30,914 nt of DNA, from contig NZ_JOBL01000204.1 of the NCBI RefSeq assembly GCF_000716335.1, positions 1-30,914 of the forward strand, written 5' to 3'. This stretch comes from Streptomyces sp. NRRL S-118. Its GTDB lineage: Bacteria; Actinomycetota; Actinomycetes; Streptomycetales; Streptomycetaceae. A program made the translations under genes and the position numbers. Shown here piece after piece: positions 16,562-23,551 of this stretch. The first letter of the stretch is position 1; the number at the start of each line of letters is the position of its first letter. Under the pieces are notes generated by a model. That model searched no databases, had not been told where the DNA came from, and saw only the letters and a program-made list of their open reading frames with translations.

Positions 16562-16638
16562 TCAGGAGCGGAACCACAGCCGGATCGCGGTGACGGTCAC
16601 CGTGCCGTGGAAGACGTAAGCCCGTTTGTCGAAATCAC
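16562..16638 (-). pseudogene. C-terminal scrap of a second IS5 transposase
   Basis: About 25 codons on the minus strand read FDKRAYVFHGTVTVTAIRLWFRS and stop. This is the conserved C-terminal end of the same transposase type as the neighbouring element (RAFVFHDTVTVAAIRLWLRP), but clearly a different copy. It lies directly upstream of the first element's start, so two IS5 copies were once head to tail here. Confidence 0.75.
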
Positions 16639-16685
16639 TACAAGGCAGCCCCGAAAAAAGGTCATCACTTACAACTCCTGACAAT

Positions 16686-16772
16686 GGCTCGGGAGAGGCC
16701 GCACCCACCTACAAAGATGGATTCGGTTTCCACCTGCTGCTGTGCTTCCTGGCCAACACCGGCGAGGCACTC
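16686..16772 (+). pseudogene. IS1380-type transposase scrap
   Basis: The plus strand reads GSGEAAPTYKDGFGFHLLLCFLANTGEAL. This resembles the central DDE-region phrase of IS1380-family transposases (AAPTYKxGFGFHPLLCFLDxTGEAL). The frame then loses similarity, and no start codon precedes it. It is a short relic that adds to the IS graveyard upstream of the MFS gene's 3' end. Confidence 0.5.
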
Positions 16773-16898
16773 CCAGCTGACGGTATCGAGCGCAACAGGT
16801 GTGGTGCCATCGCCGAATCGGGCAATGACACCACCTGCGAGGTCGGCTCTGTGCCGTGTGGTGTCGGCTGCGTGGCCTACGTTGCGAGCTTGTGTTGA

Positions 16899-18266
16899 CT
16901 ACTGAGGTGTGACCACGGGCGTCAGTGCGAAGGCCAGCCAGGCGAGGGTGCATAGTCCGGCCGACAGCAGCAGGGACCATCCGGTGTCGGCGGTCGCGGC
17001 GGCGCCCATGAGGGCGACCCCGAAGGTGGCGCCGATCTGCCGGACGGCGTTGAGCAGGCCGCCGACCGAGCCGGCCGTGCCGTGCGGGGCGGCCCCGATC
17101 ACGGCTGCGACGAGGGCCGGCAGGACGAAGGAGATCCCGAAGCCGGTGAGCAGCATGCCCGCCGCGAGCCAGGCGTAGGCGCCTTCGGTGAAGACCGTGC
17201 AGGCCAGGACCGTGCCTCCGGCGGCCAGAAGCGCCAGGCCGGCAAGGATCGGGCGCCGCGGGCCGGTGCGGGCCACGATCCTGCCGGTCAGCGGCGGGTT
17301 TGCGGCGAAGGGGACGGTCAGCGGCAAGAACGCCAGCCCCGTCTCCAGGGCACTCAGGTGCCGCTCGCGCTGCAGCAGCAGGGGCAGCACGAACAGGGCA
17401 CCGGACAGGGCGAAGTTGGCGACCGCGCCCGCTAGCAGCCCGGCCCGCACCGGTGCCGACCGCAGCAGCGTCCGGTTCACCACCGGGGCTTGGCTGCGCC
17501 GTTCGAGCACGGCGAACACCACCACCGCGATGCCGAGCCCGCCCGCCGACCACGCGGTGTGGACCCACGCGCCAGCGCCGGCGGCGATCAGGACGTCCGT
17601 GAGCAGCGCCAGCACCGCCACAGCTACTGCTTGGGCCGGCCAGTCGACGCGGTTGGCGCCGCGCGGACAGTGCACCCCCTTTCCCCAAGTCATCATCAGT
17701 ACGAGCAGCCCGAGGGGCACGTTGACCAGGAACACGGCCCGCCATCCGGCCGCCTCCACCAGGGCGCCGCCAGCGATCGGGCCAGCGGCGACGGCCGCCC
17801 CGCTGACCGCGGCCCACACCGAGATCGCGCGGGCCCGAGCCGCGGGCTCCGGGTAGAGACGGGCGATCAGTGCCATCGAGGCCGGGACGCAAGCCGCCGC
17901 GGCAGCCCCAGACACCGCTCGCAGGATCAGCAGCGCACCCAGGGTCGGGGCCAAGGAACTGAGCAAGGACGCGAGTGCGAACACGGCCGTGCCGGCCCGG
18001 AAGACCAGCTCGGCGCCGAACCGGTCGGCTGCCGCCCCCGCCGACAACAGCAGAGCCGCGAACACCACGGTGTAGCCGGTGGTGGCCCACTGCAGGCCGG
18101 CCATCGATGTATGCAGCGACGCGGCCAAGTCGGGTTCGGCGACGGACAGCACGGTGGTGTCGAGCAGCACCATGAAATAGCCCAGCGACACACCCGTCAG
18201 CGCGCCCGCGCGCCTCGCCCGGGACAGTGCGGGAACGGCGGACGCGACAGGGTTCACAACAGCCAT
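16899..18266 (-). CDS. MFS transporter, DHA2 (drug:H+ antiporter) type
   Basis: The 455-residue membrane protein matches the DHA2-type major facilitator family. The first helix region is GVSLGYFMVLLDTTVLSVAEPDLAASL (motif D1-like LDxTVxNVAxP), then WATTGYTVVFAALLLSAGAAADRFGAELVF (motif A). Motif C-like sequence follows: SVWAAVSGAAVAAGPIAGGALVEAAGWRAVFLVNVPLGL. Hydrophobic segments continue to the C-terminus, about 12-14 helices. Such proteins export drugs or antibiotics using the proton gradient. The ATG at 18266 has CGGAGG ten bases upstream. It is divergent from the LysR gene with a palindrome between, so that regulator likely controls it. Its stop sits next to the IS debris. Confidence 0.9.
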   Translation of the reverse strand: MAVVNPVASAVPALSRARRAGALTGVSLGYFMVLLDTTVLSVAEPDLAASLHTSMAGLQWATTGYTVVFAALLLSAGAAADRFGAELVFRAGTAVFALASLLSSLAPTLGALLILRAVSGAAAAACVPASMALIARLYPEPAARARAISVWAAVSGAAVAAGPIAGGALVEAAGWRAVFLVNVPLGLLVLMMTWGKGVHCPRGANRVDWPAQAVAVAVLALLTDVLIAAGAGAWVHTAWSAGGLGIAVVVFAVLERRSQAPVVNRTLLRSAPVRAGLLAGAVANFALSGALFVLPLLLQRERHLSALETGLAFLPLTVPFAANPPLTGRIVARTGPRRPILAGLALLAAGGTVLACTVFTEGAYAWLAAGMLLTGFGISFVLPALVAAVIGAAPHGTAGSVGGLLNAVRQIGATFGVALMGAAATADTGWSLLLSAGLCTLAWLAFALTPVVTPQ

Positions 18267-18360
18267 GGAAGAGAAAGCCTCCGGTAAGCAGCCAGATCAA
18301 TCACGCCACCCACCATCGGCCCGACCAGGCTGGACGCTCCACCGAGGCAGCCGCACGCTC

Positions 18361-18379
18361 CGTTCGGAAATTCCGAACG
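18361..18379. promoter_or_regulatory. 19-bp perfect palindrome, likely LysR operator
   Basis: CGTTCGGAA-A-TTCCGAACG lies in the 136-bp gap between the divergent MFS (start 18266) and LysR (start 18403) genes. It contains a T-N11-A core (TCGG...CCGA), the usual LysR-box form, and is AT-richer at its centre than its surroundings. Confidence 0.75.
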
Positions 18380-18402
18380 CTCTCACGGTGTTGGGCGCAT
18401 AC

Positions 18403-19284
18403 GTGGAACTACGCCAACTCGCCACCTTCGAGGCTGTGATCCGGCACCGGACCGTCACGGGTGCCGCCGTCGCGCTCGGGCTCGCTCCCTCCTCCGTCTC
18501 TCAGCAGATCCGCACTCTCGAAGCCGCTCTCGCCGTCACCCTGTTCACCCGCGGCCCCAAGGGCATGGAACTGACCCCCGCCGGAGAACGTCTGCGCGGG
18601 TGGACGCGTACGCTGCTCGACACCGCCGAGCAAGCCGTCCACGACGTCCGCGGCGAGCGCCGACGGCTACGGCTCGGCGCCCTGGAGACCCTAGCTGGAT
18701 CCCACGTCCCCCTCGTCCTCGCCCGGCTGGCCGAACACCGCCCCGACATCACGGTCGACGTCCACTCCGACCGAACCCGCCAAGGGCTTTTCACCGATGT
18801 CGTCGAAGGACGCCTCGACGCGGCCCTTCTCCTGGACGCCGGGGAAGACCTCGGCGGGCTCGGCTTCCCCGCCCCGGCCGAACCCCTCGCTTTTCTGGAC
18901 CTCGACCCCGTCCCCCTGGCCCTGGTCGCCGCCCCGACCCATGCCCTCGCTGCCCGTCCCGCACTGACCCCCACTGACCTCGACCACGAACGACTCCTGG
19001 TCAACGCCCCGGAGTGCTCCTTCTGGCTGGCCGGACGACGCCTCCTCGGCACCGGCCCCGAACGGGTCCGAGCCGGCGGAGTTCCCGTGATGCGCGCCTG
19101 GGCCGAACACGGCCTCGGTATCACCCTGCTGCCCCGCTTCGCCGTCACCGACAGTCTGCGCGCCGGCACCCTCGTCCAGCTCGACCTTCCCGTGCCTGAC
19201 CTCAGCCTGCGCCTCGTCTGGCGCAAAGACCGCGAAACCCTCCCAGAATTGCGCGACGTCCTTTACGCCGCCGCCAGCCCCTGA
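18403..19284 (+). CDS. LysR-family transcriptional regulator
   Basis: The 293-residue protein has the N-terminal LysR winged helix: ELRQLATFEAVIRHRTVTGAAVALGLAPSSVSQQIRTLEAALAVTLFTRGPKGMELTPAGERL (about residues 2-64), then the linker helix and a substrate-binding-type effector domain (LRLGALETLAGSHVPLVLARLAEHRPDITVDVHS ... GRLDAALLLD ... HGLGITLLPRFAV). I chose the GTG at 18403 because LysR proteins begin within a few residues of ELRQL. A longer frame from 18265 would overlap the MFS start, and a GTG at 18388 is also possible. It is divergent from the exporter, the usual LysR arrangement, and likely regulates it together with itself through the palindrome at 18361-18379. Confidence 0.88.
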   Translation: MELRQLATFEAVIRHRTVTGAAVALGLAPSSVSQQIRTLEAALAVTLFTRGPKGMELTPAGERLRGWTRTLLDTAEQAVHDVRGERRRLRLGALETLAGSHVPLVLARLAEHRPDITVDVHSDRTRQGLFTDVVEGRLDAALLLDAGEDLGGLGFPAPAEPLAFLDLDPVPLALVAAPTHALAARPALTPTDLDHERLLVNAPECSFWLAGRRLLGTGPERVRAGGVPVMRAWAEHGLGITLLPRFAVTDSLRAGTLVQLDLPVPDLSLRLVWRKDRETLPELRDVLYAAASP

Positions 19285-19319
19285 ACAGCGGAAACGGGGA
19301 GAGAGCAGTTACGAGCACA

Positions 19320-19773
19320 TCAGGAGAGACCCGACGGGTGGGCGGCACCGCCCTCCCGCGAACTCCGCGAGCCGTCAAAGGGAGATGAAGGGCGAATGCT
19401 CGGCCACAGAGGCCGCCGCAGCCACAAACGCAGACGCGGTAGCACTCGACGACGAGGGAACACAGAGCCGAGGGACCCCCAGAAGACGGTGCTGCCGGTG
19501 ATGACGGCCAGCCCGTCACAGCCGCCCTGCCGCGGCCACCCGGTGACGTCGTCCCATCGTGGCCCCGGCGAGTACACCGGCCTGCCGAGCATCTCGTACC
19601 TCTGCACGGCGCGCACGATCCCCTCGGCGACCAGCCGTCCCACCACCCGCGCCCCGAGCGCCTCGGCCTTGTCGGGGGTCGCGTCGATGTCGGCGATGGC
19701 CTGGAAGTAGCCACCATCGGGCGTCCACCGTGATTGCGACAGCCGCGTCCGCGTCCGCTGGATGTTCGTTCAT
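19320..19773 (-). pseudogene. Frameshifted hypothetical gene
   Basis: The minus strand starts MNEHPADADAAVAITVDAR at an ATG (19773) with AAGG upstream, then continues in another frame as DGGYFQAIADIDATPDKAEALGARVVGRLVAEGIVRAVQRYEMLGRPVYSPGPRWDDVTGWPRQGGCDGLAVITGSTVFWG. The join is near 19715, where one extra base (or two missing) shifts the frame. The combined sequence reads as one coherent alpha/beta protein of about 100-110 residues with good codon bias. I do not know its family. The end is also uncertain: after VFWGSLGS the frame becomes Arg-rich, so a second lesion near 19470 is likely. A sequencing error at 19715 is the alternative to a true pseudogene. Confidence 0.5.
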
Positions 19774-19869
19774 GGGCAGAACCTTGCCGGACGGGACCGA
19801 CAACACCCCCCGCGAGGTTCCGGGCCTCAGCTGTGCGCGCAGCCTTCACACCCCGGCACACTGATCAAC

Positions 19870-20829
19870 ATGACGGCCCTGCACACCAATCCACTCTTCT
19901 CCCGCCTCGAAAATGCCGAGCGCGTACTCGTCGCCGGTGCCGGAGGCGGCTTCGACATCTACTCCGGCCTGCCGATCGCCCTCGACCTGATGCACCAGGG
20001 CAAGGAGGTGCACCTGGCCAACCTCACCTTCAGCGCGGTCGAAGGGCTGCCGACGGACGACTGGCTCGCGCCGGACGTGGTGGCGGTGACCCCGCGATCG
20101 GCACCGCACCAGGCGTACTTCCCCGAGCGGACGCTGGCCCAGTGGCTGGCCCTCCACCGGTACCCCAGTACCGTCCACGCCTTCCCGAGGACGGGGGTCC
20201 AGCCGTTGCGTGCGGCCTACCGGGCGCTGATCGACCACTTCCGGATCGACGCGGTCGTCCTGGTCGACGGCGGTACGGACATTCTGATGCGTGGTGACGA
20301 GGCGGGCCTCGGCACGCCGGAGGAGGACCTGACCAGCGTGGCGGCGCTTGCGGCGCTGGACGACGTACCCGAACGCCTCGTGGTGTCCGTGGGTTTCGGC
20401 GTCGACGCGTACCACGGGGTCAGCCATGGCCTCGTGTTGGAGAACATCGCGGCGCTCGAGCGCGACGGCGCCTACCTCGGCGCCTTCTCGATATCCCGTA
20501 CGACCCGGGAGGGGGCCCTGTACCTGGACGCTGTCGCCCACGCGCAGGATCACACCCCCGATCACCCGAGCATCGTCAACGGTTCCGTCGCCGCCGCGGT
20601 CCGCGGCTCCTTCGGCGACGTCCGGTTCACCACGCGGACCCGGGGCAGCGAGCTGTTCATCAACCCCTTGATGTCACTGTGCTTCGTCTTCGAGCTGCAG
20701 GGCCTGGCTGCCCGCTGCCTCTACCTCGACCGGATCGAGAACACCCACCTGATGCGGCAGGTCAGCAGCGCGATCGCGCAGTTCCGGGACGAAACCATCA
20801 CCCGGCCGCCCCGCCGGATCCCGCACTGA
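19870..20829 (+). CDS. DUF1152 domain protein
   Basis: The 319-residue protein fits DUF1152: a Rossmann-like N-terminus RVLVAGAGGGFDIYSGLPIALDLMHQGKEVHLANLTFS (residues about 18-55), a central VVLVDGGTDILMRGDEAGLGTPEEDLTSVAAL with conserved Asp/Gly, VVSVGFGVDAYHGVSHGLVLENIAAL, and a C-terminal ELFINPLMSLCFVFELQGLAARCLYLDRIENTHLMRQVSSAI. The function of the family is not established; the glycine-rich motif suggests nucleotide or dinucleotide binding. The start is the ATG at 19870, with no clear ribosome-binding site. The gene lies 190 bases upstream of the macro-domain gene in the same direction. Whether it belongs functionally with the macro/UDG-ART pair is open. Confidence 0.8.
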   Translation: MTALHTNPLFSRLENAERVLVAGAGGGFDIYSGLPIALDLMHQGKEVHLANLTFSAVEGLPTDDWLAPDVVAVTPRSAPHQAYFPERTLAQWLALHRYPSTVHAFPRTGVQPLRAAYRALIDHFRIDAVVLVDGGTDILMRGDEAGLGTPEEDLTSVAALAALDDVPERLVVSVGFGVDAYHGVSHGLVLENIAALERDGAYLGAFSISRTTREGALYLDAVAHAQDHTPDHPSIVNGSVAAAVRGSFGDVRFTTRTRGSELFINPLMSLCFVFELQGLAARCLYLDRIENTHLMRQVSSAIAQFRDETITRPPRRIPH

Positions 20830-20948
20830 CGTCCGTACGTCCCGTCCTTGCCGCGCCGCCGCAGAAGCACGCGCCTCCCCGGGGCCGGCGCACGGTCGCC
20901 GTGGTCCGCCCGCACAGTGCCGTGACGGCAGGTCATGGGATTGTCGCC

Positions 20949-20972
20949 GGAACGGCGTTGTCAGTGGTGGTC
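20949..20972 (+). promoter_or_regulatory. Candidate ECF-sigma promoter (GGAAC-N16-GTC)
   Basis: GGAAC at 20949-20953 and GTC at 20970-20972 are 16 bases apart. This resembles the -35/-10 pattern of extracytoplasmic-function sigma factors, and it lies about 50 bases before the macro-domain start at 21021. The match is short and could be chance. Confidence 0.3.
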
Positions 20973-21020
20973 GATAACGTCGTGGTGTTGGAAAGGCCGT
21001 TTCGCCGACAGGAGTGGACG

Positions 21021-21698
21021 ATGATCGAGAACCGTATGAAGACCTCGCTCAGGGTGGTGCTGACCGACGTCAACGAGCGCGTGGTGGAAGCGTGGCGGGC
21101 GGCGTTCGCCGACACCCCCGGGATCGAGATCCGCCGGGGCTCGATCCTCGATGAGAATGTCGACGCCTGGGTCACCCCGACCAACTCCCGCGGGCGGATG
21201 GACGGTGGGGCGGATGCCGTCATCAAGCGGCACCTCGGAGCGGGCATCCAGCTGCGGGTGCAGCGGGCCATCCGCGACCGGTTCGGCGGAATCCTGCCGG
21301 TGGGCAGTGCGGTGTGCGTCCCGTCGGGGGCGGACATCCCGCGGTACCTCATATCGACGCCGACCATGGTGCAGTCCTCGCAGAACGTGAGTGACACACT
21401 GAACGTGGCCATGGCGTGCGCCGCCGCATTCCAGGCCGTCCACCGGCAGAACCGGCAGGTGCCGGGGAGCATCCGGTCGGTGGCGCTGGTCGGGATGGGC
21501 GCGCAGACCGGCCGGGTGCCGGCCCGGGTCTGCGCCAACCTGATGTGGACCGGCTACACCCTTTTCCACGACCACTGGTTCGAGGACGACGACGAGCTGC
21601 GCGCCACCATCACCTCGCAGCTCGACGGCATCGAGAACACGCCGGTCACGCAGCGGGTGCGCATCATGCCGCCGAAAGGGCATTCCTTTCGTCCCTGA
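21021..21698 (+). CDS. Macro-domain protein (ADP-ribose binding)
   Basis: The 225-residue protein is one macro domain. After RVVLTDVNERVVEAWRAAF comes IEIRRGSILDENVDAWVTPTNSRGRMDGGADAVIKRHLG (about residues 36-73), the classic DAxVxPxNSxGxMDGGxD ligand loop with N55 and D61. Later come LPVGSAVCVPSGADIPRYLISTPTM and SVALVGMGAQTGRVPARVCANLMWTGY, matching the second phosphate-binding loop region. Macro domains bind ADP-ribose, and many remove it from proteins or nucleic acids. The ATG at 21021 has AGGAG seven bases upstream; a second Met (residue 6) is possible. It stands 109 bases upstream of a gene encoding an ADP-ribosyltransferase, so it is the natural candidate for the counteracting eraser or sensor. 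That pairing is inference from gene order. Confidence 0.88.
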   Translation: MIENRMKTSLRVVLTDVNERVVEAWRAAFADTPGIEIRRGSILDENVDAWVTPTNSRGRMDGGADAVIKRHLGAGIQLRVQRAIRDRFGGILPVGSAVCVPSGADIPRYLISTPTMVQSSQNVSDTLNVAMACAAAFQAVHRQNRQVPGSIRSVALVGMGAQTGRVPARVCANLMWTGYTLFHDHWFEDDDELRATITSQLDGIENTPVTQRVRIMPPKGHSFRP

Positions 21699-21711
21699 TC
21701 CCGTTCCCCCG

Positions 21712-21729
21712 ACCGGCCAGCCGGCCGGT
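21712..21729 (+). terminator. Hairpin between the macro and UDG-ART genes
   Basis: ACCGGCC (21712-21718) pairs with GGCCGGT (21723-21729) around a four-base loop, 14 bases after the macro stop. It could be a partial terminator that lowers the downstream gene's expression relative to the macro gene, or a processing site. Confidence 0.4.
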
Positions 21730-21807
21730 GAGCCCGCAGGCCACTCCGCCGGTCAGACCGCCGGCCACCTCCATCCCCCAGGTACGACGACCGGGAGCCC
21801 TTCGCCC

Positions 21808-23433
21808 ATGAGCGACTCTTCCACCACCGCCACCCCGGCCCAGCCGGACGCGAACGACCCGCTGGGTCTCACCGAACTCTTCAAGGGCGGCGGTGAAACC
21901 TGGCTTCCGCTCCTGCGGCCCGTCATCGAGGCGCAGCCGGACGCCGCCGAGTTCATCGGCCAGGGCCGCAGCCCGGAGGTCGTCCCCGTCCGGGAACTGA
22001 CCTTCCAGGCGCTCAAGCCCAACCCGCCCCACAAGTGGAAGGTCGTCGTCTTCGGCCAGAACCCGTACCCGCGCCCGGAGAGCGCCACGGGCATAGCCAT
22101 GTTCGACAACACCTTCAACGACTGGAAGGACAGCCAGTTCGGCAGGGTCGTCAGTATCCGCTGCATCATCAAGGCGGCGGCGATGTGGAAGTACGGCATC
22201 GCCAAGAAGACACCCATCGCCGACGTCCGAGCCCTGCTGAAGGAGCGGGAGACGGTCCAGCCGCCGGAGTGGTTCCAGGCGATGCTCACGCAGGGCGTGC
22301 TGCTGCTGAACGCCTCGCTCACCGCCAGCAGCGACGGCGCGATGGGGGCGGACCGGCACACCGCGTTCTGGCGGCCCGTCGCCGAGCGGATCGTCGAGGA
22401 GATCCTCAAGGCCAAGCAGGACGCCGACGAGGAGGACCGGGGCGTCGTCTTCGCGTGGTGGGGGGCCCACGCCCGCAACCTGAAGAAGGTCGTGCTCCGG
22501 CTCCAGGAGAAGTACCCGGACGTGGAGGTCCGGCACATCGATCACGCCAACCCGGCGGCCCAGGGCGACATCTTCTGCCAGGGAGACCACTTCGCGACGG
22601 TGAACGCGGCCCTCGCCTCGCTGGGCGCCGACGAGATCGACTGGCTGCCGAGCAAGGGGTGGAACGAGAAGGCGGCCGGCACCAGTGGTGCGGACGGGGA
22701 CGTCGCGGCACGGATGGGCGCCTTCATCGCGTCGACCATGGAACTGCACCAGCTGTATCTGGAGCGGCTCACCAGCGTCAAGGACGAAGGGCTCGTCCTC
22801 CCGGCGATCACCGGAGTCTTCGATACCCCGCTGATGGACTTCCCGGACGCCTTGGCCCCGGTCACCAAGGTGCTGTCCGGACTCAGCCGGTACATCGAGC
22901 GGTCCCGCGAGTTCGGCAAGCGGCGAGCGGACGAGACGGCCGACGGCCTGTCCGCGGACGCGATCGCGGCGCTCTACCTCTACACCTGCGAGTCCACCTT
23001 CTACCGCGAGATCAACGCCGTTCTCCGCTCCCCGCAGCGGGCCAAGGTCGTGCCCTACCTTCCGTACCTGCGGCTGCTGTTCTCGGCGGTCTCGGGGCTG
23101 CCGGCCCACACCCGGCCGCTGTGGCGCGGTGTGTCGCTGGACCTGCGGGCGCAGTACCCGGTCGGGCGGACGGTGACGTGGTGGGGTGTGTCCTCGTGCA
23201 CGTCCGAGCTGAGCGTGGCCCGCTCCTTCCTGGGCAGCCGGGGCAAGCGGACGCTCTTCGAGGTGACCCCGGCGCGGGCGGTGGGCATCCGGAGCTTCTC
23301 CGCCTTCACCGGCGAGGAGGAGTACATCCTCGCGCCGGGCACCCAACTGGAGGTGACGGACGTGAAGGCCGAGCGCGGTGGGCTGTGCACGGTCAAGCTG
23401 ACCGAGGTGGACGCCGCCCCCCTCGTCTCCTGA
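21808..23433 (+). CDS. Uracil-DNA-glycosylase-fold / ADP-ribosyltransferase fusion protein
   Basis: The 541-residue protein has two recognisable parts. Residues about 60-285 align with family 1 uracil-DNA glycosylase in order: KVVVFGQNPYPRPESATGIAMF (GQDPYH motif; 83-88), QGVLLLNASLTA (162-173), GVVFAWWGAHARNLKKVV (212-229), HANPAAQG for HPSPLS (246-253) and GDHFATVNAALASLGADEIDW (259-279). The catalytic Asp of GQDPYH is Asn87 here, and the loop His is Pro88. After a helical linker, residues about 385-535 form an R-S-E ADP-ribosyltransferase: ALYLYTCESTFYREINAVLRS, LWRGVS with R440, the STS-like WWGVSSCTS (458-466) and EEEYILAPGTQLEV with the E-x-E pair E503/E505. No signal peptide, so it acts in the cytoplasm. 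It follows the macro gene by 109 bases; GGGAG lies about ten bases before the ATG. Target of ADP-ribosylation (DNA or protein) is unknown. Confidence 0.85.
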   Translation: MSDSSTTATPAQPDANDPLGLTELFKGGGETWLPLLRPVIEAQPDAAEFIGQGRSPEVVPVRELTFQALKPNPPHKWKVVVFGQNPYPRPESATGIAMFDNTFNDWKDSQFGRVVSIRCIIKAAAMWKYGIAKKTPIADVRALLKERETVQPPEWFQAMLTQGVLLLNASLTASSDGAMGADRHTAFWRPVAERIVEEILKAKQDADEEDRGVVFAWWGAHARNLKKVVLRLQEKYPDVEVRHIDHANPAAQGDIFCQGDHFATVNAALASLGADEIDWLPSKGWNEKAAGTSGADGDVAARMGAFIASTMELHQLYLERLTSVKDEGLVLPAITGVFDTPLMDFPDALAPVTKVLSGLSRYIERSREFGKRRADETADGLSADAIAALYLYTCESTFYREINAVLRSPQRAKVVPYLPYLRLLFSAVSGLPAHTRPLWRGVSLDLRAQYPVGRTVTWWGVSSCTSELSVARSFLGSRGKRTLFEVTPARAVGIRSFSAFTGEEEYILAPGTQLEVTDVKAERGGLCTVKLTEVDAAPLVS

Positions 23434-23450
23434 CCATCCGCCCTCCGGCA

Positions 23451-23490
23451 CCCCGGCTTCCGGCCCGCACATGGGGCCCGGGAGCCGGGG
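23451..23490. terminator. Long hairpin between convergent genes
   Basis: CCCCGGCT (23451-23458) pairs with AGCCGGGG (23483-23490), and GGCCC (23462-23466) with GGGCC (23474-23478), leaving a small internal loop. It lies 18 bases after the UDG-ART stop and before the convergent regulator's stop at 23552. Confidence 0.7.
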
Positions 23491-23551
23491 CACCGCCTTC
23501 GGCACGGGGCCCGGCTCCGGCCCGGCCCTGATTGCTTCCGGGCTGATCGCG

